A stretch of DNA of 64,000 nt from Dysgonomonas gadei ATCC BAA-286. Its GTDB lineage: Bacteria; Bacteroidota; Bacteroidia; Bacteroidales; Dysgonomonadaceae. Of this stretch, positions 33,633 to 43,012 are shown one piece after another. The first letter of the stretch is position 1. Each line of letters starts with the position of its first letter. The notes beneath the pieces were generated by a model. It ran no database searches, was not told the origin of the DNA, and worked only from the letters and a program-made list of their open reading frames with translations. Made by a program: the position numbers and the translations under genes. Location: the NCBI RefSeq assembly GCF_000213555.1, contig NZ_GL891985.1, positions 182,618 through 246,617 of the forward strand, written 5' to 3'.

Positions 33633-33992
33633 TTATTCCTGCAACTTTGAAATTAAAGAAGTCAGTTCGGAAAAATCCATTCCCTGCGCCTGCATTTCTT
33701 TTGTTTTCTGTTTCCCCGAGTCCGTCAATGTAAAAATCATCTGACGTTTATCGGTAGTTCCCATTTCACGGACTATATACCCCTTGTCCTCCACGGTGGT
33801 AATGACACGAGAGACACGCGAATTAGATAAGCCTACAAAGTCACACAACTCATTAGCCGACCTCGGCTTACCGTCTTTCAGACAGCAAAGCAACATCCCT
33901 TCGTTGATAGTGATACCATTAGCTTCAGAAAAACGCTTTTCGAAGTTGTAAAGGGCTTTATATATATCTTTTAATTTACAAATTGGTTCCAT
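33633..33992 (-). CDS. MarR-family transcriptional regulator
   Basis: 119 aa, somewhat short for MarR. It has the winged-helix core: LLCCLKDGKPRSANELCDFVGLSNSRVSRVITTVEDKGYIVRE-type residues (about 31-74) and a wing with TDKRQMIFTLTDSGKQKTKE. Two adjacent cysteines (LLCCL) and Cys47 could sense oxidants or electrophiles, but this is inferred. First gene of the redox operon, 48 nt before the flavoprotein. Confidence 0.88.
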   Translation of the reverse strand: MEPICKLKDIYKALYNFEKRFSEANGITINEGMLLCCLKDGKPRSANELCDFVGLSNSRVSRVITTVEDKGYIVREMGTTDKRQMIFTLTDSGKQKTKEMQAQGMDFSELTSLISKLQE

Positions 33993-34112
33993 TTTATTTA
34001 TTTGCTAGTACGAAATATTTACAAAGGAAATATTTTTATTTGAATATACAAAATATTTTAGTGCTTTTTATATAGAACAAAAAGGTTTAAAAAGGTTTAA
34101 AAAGATTCTCAT

Positions 34113-34146
34113 AAAAAAAGAGGATGAATATATACCCATCCTCCTC
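34113..34146 (-). terminator. Terminator of the C1-peptidase/Dabb lipoprotein unit
   Basis: GAGGATG (34120-34126) pairs with CATCCTC (34137-34143); on the minus strand a run of seven T follows. Just upstream of it, toward marR, is a tandem AAAGGTTTAAAA repeat (about 34079-34104). Confidence 0.85.
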
Positions 34147-34171
34147 AAACTATATTATATATAACAACTGA

Positions 34172-34603
34172 TTATTTGACAGCTACAAAATCCGCCTCAA
34201 GAAAATTTGTGACCTCGGTATCCCAACGTTCTTTTACAAATTTTACATGCTCAGGATGATCATTATAGGCCTTATAGGCTTCCTGATTATCGAAAACCAT
34301 TGAAAAATAGAACTTATATTCATTCTTACTGCTTACCTGACGCGAAACTTCGAAGTTTTTCACCATAGGAAGAGCACTTAAAATACGTTGTCCGTCTTGT
34401 AAGAACTTATCGGTTTCGGGGGCATTCACATCGTATTTCAGATTGAACATGACTGTATGCCGTATATTCCCTTTTTCAAGTTTTGCCGAAGTACCGGATT
34501 GTTCAACGACAACGTTTTCACTTACCTCTTTCTCCTGCTTAGACCCGTTACATGCGCTAAACAAAGAAGATATAAACAGAAGTCCTACTATTCTTATTAT
34601 CAT
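34172..34603 (-). CDS. Lipoprotein with Dabb (stress-responsive alpha/beta barrel) domain
   Basis: 143 aa. Lipobox SLFSAC (Cys18), then a Glu/Val-rich linker and a Dabb domain from about residue 46: NIRHTVMFNLKYDVNAPETDKFL ... NHPEHVKFV-type ending (here YNDHPEHVKFVKERWDTEV). Dabb domains form dimeric ferredoxin-like barrels with varied roles, so no reaction can be assigned. Begins 1 nt after the C1 peptidase stop and is probably translated from the same mRNA. Confidence 0.87.
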   Translation of the reverse strand: MIIRIVGLLFISSLFSACNGSKQEKEVSENVVVEQSGTSAKLEKGNIRHTVMFNLKYDVNAPETDKFLQDGQRILSALPMVKNFEVSRQVSSKNEYKFYFSMVFDNQEAYKAYNDHPEHVKFVKERWDTEVTNFLEADFVAVK

Positions 34604-34604
34604 A

Positions 34605-35792
34605 TTATTTGAGAGTAAGTTTCTTGGCTATTCCTTTTGGTAAAGCATCTTTGTGTATCATTACACTCATTGTCTTATACTTTACAAACGCTTCCGAAGC
34701 ATACCAGATACCTTTATATGCGCCAGCCTCACCCCAGGAGTTTTTCACCAGATAATACTTATTTCCATTCTGGTCTTTAGCGATGCCATATATCTGCATA
34801 CCATGATCGTCGGTAGTTTCCTGATTATCGTATGCTATCTGACGCATCTCCTGTGTAATTGTTTTTTCTTTCACAGGTCCCTCTTCTATCTTAGCTTTTA
34901 TACGATTGTTTTTCTCTGTTTGAGAAAGACCTAGCCAATGTGCCTGGTCCGAACCTACATTTTCAGGAGCCTCGTCGTCAGGAATAACAGCTAAGCCGTT
35001 ACGGGTAAAACCGATCTCGCTCACATCGGTAGCCCATGCTACTGTATAGCCGTTATTCAAGGCATCATCGATAGTTTGCATCAATTCATCTATTGGCAGG
35101 TTATATGAAAGCGACCAACGCCAGTTGTCCGGTATCTCAAGGGCAAACGGAGCATAGAACGGATGATGAGTAAACGAGGTAAGAGATATATAATTACTTG
35201 CCTCCAATCCTAAAGATTGACGCAGCGACCCCGCAGTATATGATTTTCCCTGATATTGGAAATTTTGAGGAACAGATCCGAAGTAAGCATCAAGAATACC
35301 ATTCAAACCTTGTTTCCATACCGGGGAGATACGCTTATTCTTATTTTCGTTAACACCTTTTACATATCCGGAAAGGCCGGCTTCAACTTCTCCGTGTTTG
35401 TGCATAGTTTCACCATAGTTAAGACCGGTATAAGCCTCATTCGGAAGTACACCATACTCATTTAATGTTTCTACCACATCGGCAAAAGAGCCTCCCTGAG
35501 CAAAATTCAGGTTACCTCCCACCCTTACAAACTTATCCGCCTTATCTGCATAATTGCGGCGCACAATGTACATTTCCGACAGGTCGTGCTCACCTTTACC
35601 CATACGGATAATTTCCGATTCGAGAAAGCCCAGTCCTGAGAAACTCCAGCAAGTACCACTATTCCCCTGATTCTTGATAGAGGTGATTGGATTTTCTTTC
35701 ACAACCGAAAACTGATAACCGCTTCCGGCACTCTGGGCACTTATACCCAATGTCAGCAAAATAAATGCTGATAACACTACTAATTTTTTCAT
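34605..35792 (-). CDS. Exported C1-family peptidase (bleomycin hydrolase/PepC type)
   Basis: 395 aa with a signal peptide (about residues 1-19). Papain-type catalytic residues are visible: the oxyanion Gln in IKNQGNSGTCWSFS (Gln42), nucleophile Cys48, His in TTDDHGMQIYG and Asn in LVKNSWGE. The order and spacing fit the C1B aminopeptidase C/bleomycin hydrolase family, though those are usually cytoplasmic; exported versions are common in Bacteroidetes. Substrates are probably peptides. Forms a unit with the Dabb lipoprotein downstream. Confidence 0.92.
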   Translation of the reverse strand: MKKLVVLSAFILLTLGISAQSAGSGYQFSVVKENPITSIKNQGNSGTCWSFSGLGFLESEIIRMGKGEHDLSEMYIVRRNYADKADKFVRVGGNLNFAQGGSFADVVETLNEYGVLPNEAYTGLNYGETMHKHGEVEAGLSGYVKGVNENKNKRISPVWKQGLNGILDAYFGSVPQNFQYQGKSYTAGSLRQSLGLEASNYISLTSFTHHPFYAPFALEIPDNWRWSLSYNLPIDELMQTIDDALNNGYTVAWATDVSEIGFTRNGLAVIPDDEAPENVGSDQAHWLGLSQTEKNNRIKAKIEEGPVKEKTITQEMRQIAYDNQETTDDHGMQIYGIAKDQNGNKYYLVKNSWGEAGAYKGIWYASEAFVKYKTMSVMIHKDALPKGIAKKLTLK

Positions 35793-35823
35793 CTATGTTT
35801 TAGTTTTTACAGTATTAAAATCC

Positions 35824-37911
35824 TTATTGTTCTATCAATGTCTCGTCATTCTGCTTCTTCAATTCGGGATAGGCTACACGCATATGACGCATACTTACCA
35901 GTTTTTCGGAAAACACTTCTTTTGCTAATTCTATATCTTTAAAAGTAATCGGCGCATTCTTGAAAAGCCCATCGGCCACCTGCGAATCTACAAGCCTGTT
36001 GACTAGTTCACTTATTGCTTCTTTACTGTTATCTTTCAGGCTACGAGATGCGGCCTCTATAGTATCTGCCATCATCAACAAAGCGGTTTCACGGGTAAAC
36101 GGATTAGGACCCGGATAAGTAAAATCGGCCTCATCCACCACTTCATCGGGATGACTATTTACATATGAATTATAGAAATACTTTGCTTTCCCTTTTCCGT
36201 GGTGTGTCTGTATAAAATCGATAATCTGTTGCGGCAGATTATATTTTCTGGCAATCTTCACCCCTTCTGCGACATGTCCGATAATAATGCGGGCACTTTC
36301 CTTCTCTGTAAGCCCGGCATGCGGATCGATACCTTCAACCTGATTTTCGGTAAAGAAAATAGGGTTTACCATTTTACCTATATCATGATAAAGAGCCCCT
36401 GTACGGACAAGAGTCGCATTCGCCCCTATACGGTGTGCCGCCGACACCACCAGTGTGGATACCTGCATCGAGTGCTGGAATGTTCCGGGCGCGACTTCGG
36501 ACAACTCCTGTAACAATGGCCTGTTGGTATTCGATAATTCTATCATGCTCACTTCGGAGATGAAACCGAAAACCCGTTCGCACATATAGACCAGCAAATA
36601 AGCAAATGATACAAATACAAAGTTGATGCAGAAATAAATATACATTCTTCCGTTCTCTATCAGGAGAGAGGGGTCTCCTTCTGTACATAGAATCCAGGCC
36701 GTGTATGTAATCACATACGTCAGCAAAATGAGAATGGAGCAATACACGAGCTGAGAACGCTCCGAAAGATTTCTCAGACTGAATATACACATATATCCTA
36801 TCATCACCTGAATAACTATAAATTGTGCCATCTGAGCCAATGGAAGCATCAGGGCACAAATGAGCACGGTAATCATATGTGTGGTCATAGCTGTCCGCGA
36901 ATCGATAAATGTACGGATCAGTATAGTAGGTATGGCAAAGGGAACCAAATACATCAGGCTGAACATCTTGGTGTCGGCCATCAGCCCGGTGATAATGGGA
37001 AATATCCCGACCATTATAAGTATGAAAATGATATTCTTCCGGTTGTTATACTCATGCAACCTGTAAAACTTAAGATACACCATCAGCGACATCAACAGCA
37101 AAGAGAGCATGACAAGCTCTCCGAACATCAGCCAGCCGGGCTTGGACTTTGTACCTACTTTGCTTTCTACTTCACGGTTGTAAGAATCAAGTATATTCTT
37201 TGTACGGGCATCGACGATCTCGCCCCGGTCTATTATTTTTTCTCCCGATTGGACTTCTCCCTCGTATAATGCTACCTGCTTGAGCAGTTCTTCCTTCTCG
37301 TTAGACGACATCTTTTCGTCATACAGCACGTTTACATTCAGGTAGTCATTCAAGTTGATAGCTCGCAAATGACTTATATCTACACTGGATGGCGCATCAC
37401 TTATTATTTTCTCATAAGCCTGCTTAGGGGTATAGAAAGATGCCAGATGGCGGGTACTGGCAACATTATTATCATTTACCAGTTGCAGTTGTTTTTTGTT
37501 CAGTTGCTGAACTTTATCATAATCCTCAGCGGATATTATACCGGCCTTATATACTTCGTTGAGTTTACGGTTCACATAACTTATATATTCTGAGGGGATA
37601 CTCTTCGCTAAAGCATCCTGCGAAAACTGAGATACTGTCTTCTTTGATATGGTAAGATCGGTATAATAATATGGCTGATAAGACCGCATTATGCTGTCTT
37701 TTTCTGCTTGTACCTGCTTATCGGATTTATGGATATGAAAATTGAACGGAGCAGTCAGCAAACCATATTGCCAGGGCCTGTTCTCGGTATATGAATACTT
37801 ATATTTGCCTTCACGGGGCAAAAAATACCAAATGACCAGAATAGTCACTATAAAAAAAACCGGGGTAGGTATCTTAATCTTGGAATTGAATATCTTATTA
37901 ATTTGCGCCAT
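35824..37911 (-). CDS. 7TM-7TMR-HD phosphohydrolase (PgpH-type c-di-AMP phosphodiesterase)
   Basis: 695 aa. One N-terminal membrane segment, an extracytoplasmic 7TMR-HDED domain (about 50-265), seven membrane segments (about 270-455) and a cytoplasmic HD domain with HSMQVSTLVVSAAH, ALYHDIGKM, the second-sphere HAGLTEKESARIIIGHV and HHGKGKAKYF. This architecture is that of Listeria PgpH, which hydrolyses c-di-AMP. The diadenylate cyclase of this window (52.8 kb) would make the substrate. 74 nt upstream of it lies waaA, on the same strand. Confidence 0.93.
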   Translation of the reverse strand: MAQINKIFNSKIKIPTPVFFIVTILVIWYFLPREGKYKYSYTENRPWQYGLLTAPFNFHIHKSDKQVQAEKDSIMRSYQPYYYTDLTISKKTVSQFSQDALAKSIPSEYISYVNRKLNEVYKAGIISAEDYDKVQQLNKKQLQLVNDNNVASTRHLASFYTPKQAYEKIISDAPSSVDISHLRAINLNDYLNVNVLYDEKMSSNEKEELLKQVALYEGEVQSGEKIIDRGEIVDARTKNILDSYNREVESKVGTKSKPGWLMFGELVMLSLLLMSLMVYLKFYRLHEYNNRKNIIFILIMVGIFPIITGLMADTKMFSLMYLVPFAIPTILIRTFIDSRTAMTTHMITVLICALMLPLAQMAQFIVIQVMIGYMCIFSLRNLSERSQLVYCSILILLTYVITYTAWILCTEGDPSLLIENGRMYIYFCINFVFVSFAYLLVYMCERVFGFISEVSMIELSNTNRPLLQELSEVAPGTFQHSMQVSTLVVSAAHRIGANATLVRTGALYHDIGKMVNPIFFTENQVEGIDPHAGLTEKESARIIIGHVAEGVKIARKYNLPQQIIDFIQTHHGKGKAKYFYNSYVNSHPDEVVDEADFTYPGPNPFTRETALLMMADTIEAASRSLKDNSKEAISELVNRLVDSQVADGLFKNAPITFKDIELAKEVFSEKLVSMRHMRVAYPELKKQNDETLIEQ

Positions 37912-37985
37912 AACACTATGGTTTAGAATACAAATCTACAAGAATATTTTTTATTAGAAGAAAAATATACCTGAAAACGAAGAGT

Positions 37986-39224
37986 TCACAGTTTCAGTAC
38001 ATTCATTACCCTGTCTACGACTCCACTATTGGAACGGACATAATCTCCCGCATGTTTTCCGGCAGCGCTGAGGGTTTCGTCATATTGGAGAAATTCGTCC
38101 ATCAACCCTCTGAATGATTCGGTATCAGCGATAGAATATCCTCCCCCCTGTTCGCGAAGCCCCTGGGCTTCACGGAATTTCTTGAAGTTGGGTCCAAATA
38201 TCACAGGAATTTCATATACAGCAGCCTCAAGTACGTTATGTATGCCGACACCAAAGCCACCTCCCACATATGCGACCTGCCCATACCGGTAAATGGACGA
38301 CAAAAGGCCTATACAGTCGATGATAAGGCAATCATAATCGGCCATCATCTCAGGTATGGCATTCGAATAACGGATGTAAGGTCGTTGAAGATTGCCCTCT
38401 ATATATTTCAGGTGAGCTTCATTTATTTCGTGCGGCGCAATTATCATCTTCAGGTCGGTAGTCATATTGAAGTATGACATAATCACATCTTCATCTTTTG
38501 GCCACGAACTGCCTGCTACCAATATTTTTTCACTTTCGGCGGCGGCCTTCTTAGCAAATGCCTCGACAATATTTAACTGTTTAGCCTGTTGCTTTATATC
38601 GAGTACCCTGTCGAAACGGGTATCGCCACATACTTCTACATTTGTCACTTTTATATCCCGCAACAATTCGGACGAATTGGTATCCTGCACACAGATGCAT
38701 GTATATTTTTTCAGCAATTTGCGCATATCCATTCCATACCATTTGAAGAAGATCTGTGAAGAACGGAAGATAGCCGAAACCATATAGATAGGTATTCCCT
38801 GCTTGTGAAGGGTATTCACAAAATTATACCAGAACTCGTATTTGATAAATATTGCCATTTCGGGCTTTACCAGTTTCAAGAACTTCTTTACATTGCGTCT
38901 CTTATCGAATGGCAGGTAACAAACAATATCGGCCAGTGGATAATCTTTACGGACTTCATATCCCGACGGGGAAAAGAATGTAAGTAATATCTTATATTCA
39001 GGATTCTTACGTTTTACTTCTTCTATTATCGGACGACCCTGTTCAAACTCACCGAGCGAAGCAGCATGAAACCATATATATTTTGCATTAGGGTCAACTT
39101 TTTCCTTGAGTACCTTATATGTTTGCTTATGCCCTACTATCATCTTTCTCGCCTTCTTGTGGAAAGGGGAAATGATGCGAACGATAAATGCATACAGATA
39201 TATGGCGAAATTATAAAAAAACAT
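37986..39224 (-). CDS. waaA: 3-deoxy-D-manno-octulosonic acid (Kdo) transferase
   Basis: Adds Kdo to lipid A precursor at the inner face of the cytoplasmic membrane; the first core step of lipopolysaccharide. 412 aa. N-terminal anchor, then WFHAASLGEFEQGRPIIEEV with the conserved catalytic Glu, VSAIFRSSQIFFKWYG, AGSSWPKDEDV and the donor-binding GGGFGVGIHNVLEAAVY-type motif (about 331-348). Whether it adds one or two Kdo units cannot be told. 11 nt after gltX. Confidence 0.96.
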   Translation of the reverse strand: MFFYNFAIYLYAFIVRIISPFHKKARKMIVGHKQTYKVLKEKVDPNAKYIWFHAASLGEFEQGRPIIEEVKRKNPEYKILLTFFSPSGYEVRKDYPLADIVCYLPFDKRRNVKKFLKLVKPEMAIFIKYEFWYNFVNTLHKQGIPIYMVSAIFRSSQIFFKWYGMDMRKLLKKYTCICVQDTNSSELLRDIKVTNVEVCGDTRFDRVLDIKQQAKQLNIVEAFAKKAAAESEKILVAGSSWPKDEDVIMSYFNMTTDLKMIIAPHEINEAHLKYIEGNLQRPYIRYSNAIPEMMADYDCLIIDCIGLLSSIYRYGQVAYVGGGFGVGIHNVLEAAVYEIPVIFGPNFKKFREAQGLREQGGGYSIADTESFRGLMDEFLQYDETLSAAGKHAGDYVRSNSGVVDRVMNVLKL

Positions 39225-39235
39225 GTTTACGAATT

Positions 39236-40747
39236 TTAAAGGTCCTGAATCGCTTTTTGCAGACGAACGATAGTCTCGTCCTTACCAATAGCAGCCGTTA
39301 TATCGAACATATGCGGACCTTTCGATTCGCCCACAACAGCCAGACGGAAAGCATTCATAATATTCCCCAGATGGTAACCTTTCGATTCTATCCATGCTTT
39401 TACAATTTCTTCCTGACTGTGCGCAGAGAAATCGTCTATATCCTTCAATATATCGATCAATTCGGCCATTTGCGCAGGAGAGTCTTCTTTCCAGCGTTTT
39501 TTCACCACCTTTTCATCGTATGAAACAGGTGCAACGAAAAAGAAGAAGGATTGGTCCCATAATTCTTTCACAAAGCTCACCCGCTCTTTAACCAGTCCCA
39601 CGACTGTTTCTACATAGCCGAGAGTAACATCAACTCCTTTTTCCTCCAGAATGGGATAATATATATTAGCTATTTCGGCATTCGGGCGCAATTGTATATA
39701 CTGATGGTTGAACCACTTGCCTTTTTCATAATCGAATTTAGCTCCGCTCTTGCTACATTTTTCAAGAGAGAAAAGCTGTACAAGTTCATCCATAGACATA
39801 ATCTCCTGATCGTTGCCCGGATTCCAGCCTAAGAGTGCAAGAAAGTTGATAACGGCTTCGGGCAAATAACCGCTTTCGCGGTAGCCGGATGAAATCTCTC
39901 CTGTTTTCGGGTCTTTCCACTCCAACGGGAATACGGGGAATCCCAGACGGTCTCCGTCACGCTTGCTCAATTTACCGTTTCCTTCGGGTTTAAGCAATAA
40001 TGGCAGATGGGCAAATTGCGGCATAGTAGCCTCCCATCCGAAAGCTTTATATAAAAGCACATGCAAAGGGGCCGACGGCAACCATTCTTCACCACGGATA
40101 ACGTGGGTGATTTCCATCAGATGGTCATCGACAATATTTGCCAGATGATATGTAGGCAGGTTATCGGCCGACTTAAATAATACTTTGTCGTCGAGCACCG
40201 AAGAATTGTATTTTACTTCGCCACGGATAATGTCATTTACAAGCACTTCCTGATTAGCTTCTATTTTGAAGCGAACAACATACTGATTACCTCCATCGAT
40301 CAGAGCCTGTACTTCTTCGCTGCTTAGTGTCAAGGAATTCCGCATTTCGCCACGTGTAGATGCATCGTACTGAAAATTGGCTACGGCAGCGCGCTTTAAC
40401 TCAAGTTCTTCCGGTGTATCGAAAGCAATATACGCTGCACCTTTGTCCAATAATACATCGACATATTTACGGTATACCTCTTTCCTGTCCGACTGGCGGT
40501 ATGGAGCATAAGCCCCGCCAACATGCGTCCCTTCATCAAACTTTAGCCCGAGCCATGTAAGAGCCTCTATTATATACTCTTCGGCTCCGGGAACAAAACG
40601 TTGCGAATCGGTATCTTCGATACGGAGAACAAAGTCTCCACCGTGCTTTTTAGCAAACAGGTAATTGTATAATGCCGTGCGTACACCTCCAATATGCAAT
40701 GGGCCTGTAGGGCTGGGTGCAAAGCGTACCCGTACTTTCTGAGACAT
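39236..40747 (-). CDS. gltX: Glutamyl-tRNA synthetase
   Basis: Class I synthetase charging tRNA-Glu. 503 aa. HIGH-type motif is PSPTGPLHIGG (11-21) and the KMSKS-type motif is KLSKRDG. The anticodon-binding region occupies the C-terminal third. Whether it also charges tRNA-Gln is not evident; no gatCAB genes are in view. Upstream of waaA in an apparent operon. Confidence 0.98.
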   Translation of the reverse strand: MSQKVRVRFAPSPTGPLHIGGVRTALYNYLFAKKHGGDFVLRIEDTDSQRFVPGAEEYIIEALTWLGLKFDEGTHVGGAYAPYRQSDRKEVYRKYVDVLLDKGAAYIAFDTPEELELKRAAVANFQYDASTRGEMRNSLTLSSEEVQALIDGGNQYVVRFKIEANQEVLVNDIIRGEVKYNSSVLDDKVLFKSADNLPTYHLANIVDDHLMEITHVIRGEEWLPSAPLHVLLYKAFGWEATMPQFAHLPLLLKPEGNGKLSKRDGDRLGFPVFPLEWKDPKTGEISSGYRESGYLPEAVINFLALLGWNPGNDQEIMSMDELVQLFSLEKCSKSGAKFDYEKGKWFNHQYIQLRPNAEIANIYYPILEEKGVDVTLGYVETVVGLVKERVSFVKELWDQSFFFFVAPVSYDEKVVKKRWKEDSPAQMAELIDILKDIDDFSAHSQEEIVKAWIESKGYHLGNIMNAFRLAVVGESKGPHMFDITAAIGKDETIVRLQKAIQDL

Positions 40748-41126
40748 ATCTTATAGTTTAAATCAAGGCTACAAAAGTATATAAAATAAGTGAAAAACGA
40801 ATTAGCTGTATCTGATTTATGATTTTGAAACCAATTTATCTATGCTAAAAAGCTATTAGTGATTAGCCTTCAGTTTTTATAAACTGTATATAAACAAATA
40901 ATACCCCCTTTGCCACCGCCCCTATAGAGAAGACGCGAGGATGACTAGCTTTTAACAAAAACAGACGGAACACATAATACTGAAATAGTGGCGGCGGATA
41001 AGGAACTGGAAGAAGAACAAATCAAAAGATTCACACGGCTGAGAGAGGTAGAAAAAAAATAATTTAAACAGGTTCTAAATATAAATCGAATTTTCATAAC
41101 TTCGTGCGATACAATTGTGATACGAT
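40748..41126. other. Spacer between gltX and the CPBP protease with a possible gene remnant
   Basis: 379 bp. The divergent promoters for gltX (minus) and the protease (plus) should lie here, but no exact consensus was found. The stretch 40949-41062 (plus) is an open frame coding 37 residues rich in Lys and Glu, ending EEEQIKRFTRLREVEKK and a stop, without a start codon. It resembles a C-terminal gene scar; unidentified. Confidence 0.4.
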
Positions 41127-41786
41127 ATGGAAAACAGCAATATAAGCCTTTATAAGAAAGACAGGAATATTATCATCTTATCCCCTTTCATTATTATTCT
41201 TATAAATATAATCGTTGCTCTTTCTTTCGGAAAACTGATCGGAAAATGGGCTTTTATTCCTGTTATCCTTATAGAATGGTGTATATTTTCTTTCCTTATA
41301 TTCAGATATGGAGGAATAAATTCGGTGAAAAACTGGCTAAAAAAACCACAGGGAGGTATTGGCTGGACTATACTTGCACTTTCAACAGGACTTATATGCC
41401 TGCCTATATTTATATTCAATAAACATTTACTGACAGTATGGACAATATGGCTTCCCTGGATAGCACTGGCAGTAATAAACCCATGGCTGGAAGAATTTTA
41501 TTGGAGAGGCCTTTTGTCAGATTACACAAACAATTGGAATAAATGGCTATCTATATTCTATACCAGTGTTGTTTTCTCTGCTAACCATGCTGTATTCGGG
41601 TTAAACTCCAACATGCTCAGAGGACCGGAACTCGTTACATCCACACTTATAATGGGTATAATATGGGCAATAGTTTACAAAAAGACAGGGAGCCTGAGAT
41701 GGGCTATTTTTGCTCATTTCATGGTTGATTTTCTCAGTTTATCAGCGCCTGCATTCTTAGATTTACTGAATATGGGAAGAAGGTAG
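41127..41786 (+). CDS. CPBP-family intramembrane metalloprotease (Abi/CAAX type)
   Basis: 219 aa with about six membrane segments. The conserved motif 1 is LEEFYWRGLL (EExxxR), motif 2 is SANHAVFG (His) and motif 3 is HFMVDFLSL (HxxxD-like). The family includes prenyl-protein Rce1-type proteases and bacteriocin-immunity proteins; which role applies here is unknown. Stands alone upstream of the ECF sigma operon. Confidence 0.85.
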   Translation: MENSNISLYKKDRNIIILSPFIIILINIIVALSFGKLIGKWAFIPVILIEWCIFSFLIFRYGGINSVKNWLKKPQGGIGWTILALSTGLICLPIFIFNKHLLTVWTIWLPWIALAVINPWLEEFYWRGLLSDYTNNWNKWLSIFYTSVVFSANHAVFGLNSNMLRGPELVTSTLIMGIIWAIVYKKTGSLRWAIFAHFMVDFLSLSAPAFLDLLNMGRR

Positions 41787-41959
41787 AACTCTATACTGAC
41801 AATGGCACAATATTATGGAAAAGTAAAAACGAAAAAAGGTTAGGCTTGTTAGATTTTAACCGGCAATAAATATTATCCTTAAATAAGAATAAATAAAACA
41901 CTACAAATCAATTGATTACAAAACAATATAAGTTTTACTGAAAAATATCTTCAAAAATT

Positions 41960-41983
41960 TGTAACCGAATGCAACAGCACGTA
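41960..41983 (+). promoter_or_regulatory. Possible ECF-type promoter of the sigma factor operon
   Basis: TGTAAC (41960-41965), 14 nt, then CGTA (41980-41983) resembles AAC/CGT ECF promoters, although the spacer is about 2 nt short. It is overlapped by CCGAAT (41965-41970) / ATTCGG (41991-41996). It would allow autoregulation of the downstream sigma factor. Weak prediction. Confidence 0.3.
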
Positions 41984-42031
41984 GTCATATATTCGGAAAC
42001 AGATTAATTAACCATATAAAAATTAGAAATT

Positions 42032-42415
42032 ATGGACTTTATGCACAACATTATACCAATTGTAGCTATCCTTTCTTCAGTAGCACTCCCTATTGGTTTC
42101 GGTATGTTCCTTGGACTAAAATCAATTGCATCGAAACACAAAGAACGCATGGAATTGATAAAACAAGGTATTATCCCACCGGATCAGACAAAGCCGACTC
42201 CAAACAAATACAGATCATTACGGAACGGCATCCTTTGCGTAGGCATTGCACTGGGACTTATTATAGCCCTTATCATATCGCGGGTTATGGAACTTGGAGA
42301 AGACGAGGCTTTCTGGGTAGTTGCCTCCGGAATACTATTGTTCCTCGGATTAGCCTATGTAACATTTTACATACTGGTGAAAGATAAAAAAGAATTTGAC
42401 GACGACGCTGAATAA
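42032..42415 (+). CDS. DUF6249-type membrane protein
   Basis: 127 aa. N-terminal membrane segment IIPIVAILSSVALPIGFGMF, a cytoplasmic stretch with KHKERMELIKQGIIPPDQ, then two membrane segments and an acidic end (DDDAE). The KERMELIKQGI motif is typical of small membrane proteins encoded next to ECF sigma factors. It ends where the sigma factor gene begins (no gap), so the two are co-translated; possible role in anchoring or sensing. Confidence 0.75.
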   Translation: MDFMHNIIPIVAILSSVALPIGFGMFLGLKSIASKHKERMELIKQGIIPPDQTKPTPNKYRSLRNGILCVGIALGLIIALIISRVMELGEDEAFWVVASGILLFLGLAYVTFYILVKDKKEFDDDAE

Positions 42416-42973
42416 ATGAATGAAAAGCAACAGATACACAAAGTGCTGAAGGGGGATACTGCCGCCTTCGGCTACTTTGTAGATACCTATCAGGACATGG
42501 CTATCACCATAGCTTTCCGTGTCTGCGGAAACAAGCAGGACGCGGAAGATATAGTGCAGAATGCCTTTGTCAAAGCTTTTCACAATTTGCATACATTCAG
42601 GGCCGACAGTAAATTCTCTACATGGTTTTACCGTATTGTTTACAACACCGCCGTCACGGAGACGAGAGGCAATATATACAACACCGAATTTGTGGATTAT
42701 AAACAAATCGACATGAACGACTCTTATTCCGATATGGACACCATGGCTCAGGTAGAAGAAAATGAGCGGAAAGAGCTTATCAATAAAGCGATGGACCGCA
42801 TACCTAAAGATGAAGCTGTGATACTAACCCTATACTATCTTGAAGACAACTCGGTAAAGGACATTGTACAGATAACGGGGCTGACTGATGCAAATATTAA
42901 AGTAAAGCTGCACCGGGCAAGAAAACGATTTGCCGACACCATAAACCTACTAATGAGGCATGAATGTGCCTAA
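42416..42973 (+). CDS. ECF-type RNA polymerase sigma factor
   Basis: 185 aa. Region 2 has FGYFVDTYQDMAITIAFRVCGNKQDAEDIVQNAFVKAFHNL-type residues (about 18-58) including the -10 recognition helix. Region 4 has MDRIPKDEAVILTLYYLEDNSVKDIVQITGLTDANIKVKLHRARKR-type residues (about 123-168). It is the RpoE-like group common in Bacteroidetes. Flanked by two small membrane proteins, the second being a candidate anti-sigma factor. Confidence 0.93.
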   Translation: MNEKQQIHKVLKGDTAAFGYFVDTYQDMAITIAFRVCGNKQDAEDIVQNAFVKAFHNLHTFRADSKFSTWFYRIVYNTAVTETRGNIYNTEFVDYKQIDMNDSYSDMDTMAQVEENERKELINKAMDRIPKDEAVILTLYYLEDNSVKDIVQITGLTDANIKVKLHRARKRFADTINLLMRHECA

Positions 42974-43012
42974 GAAAATTTTTTATATATTTGAATAAAT
43001 AAAAACAACGAT

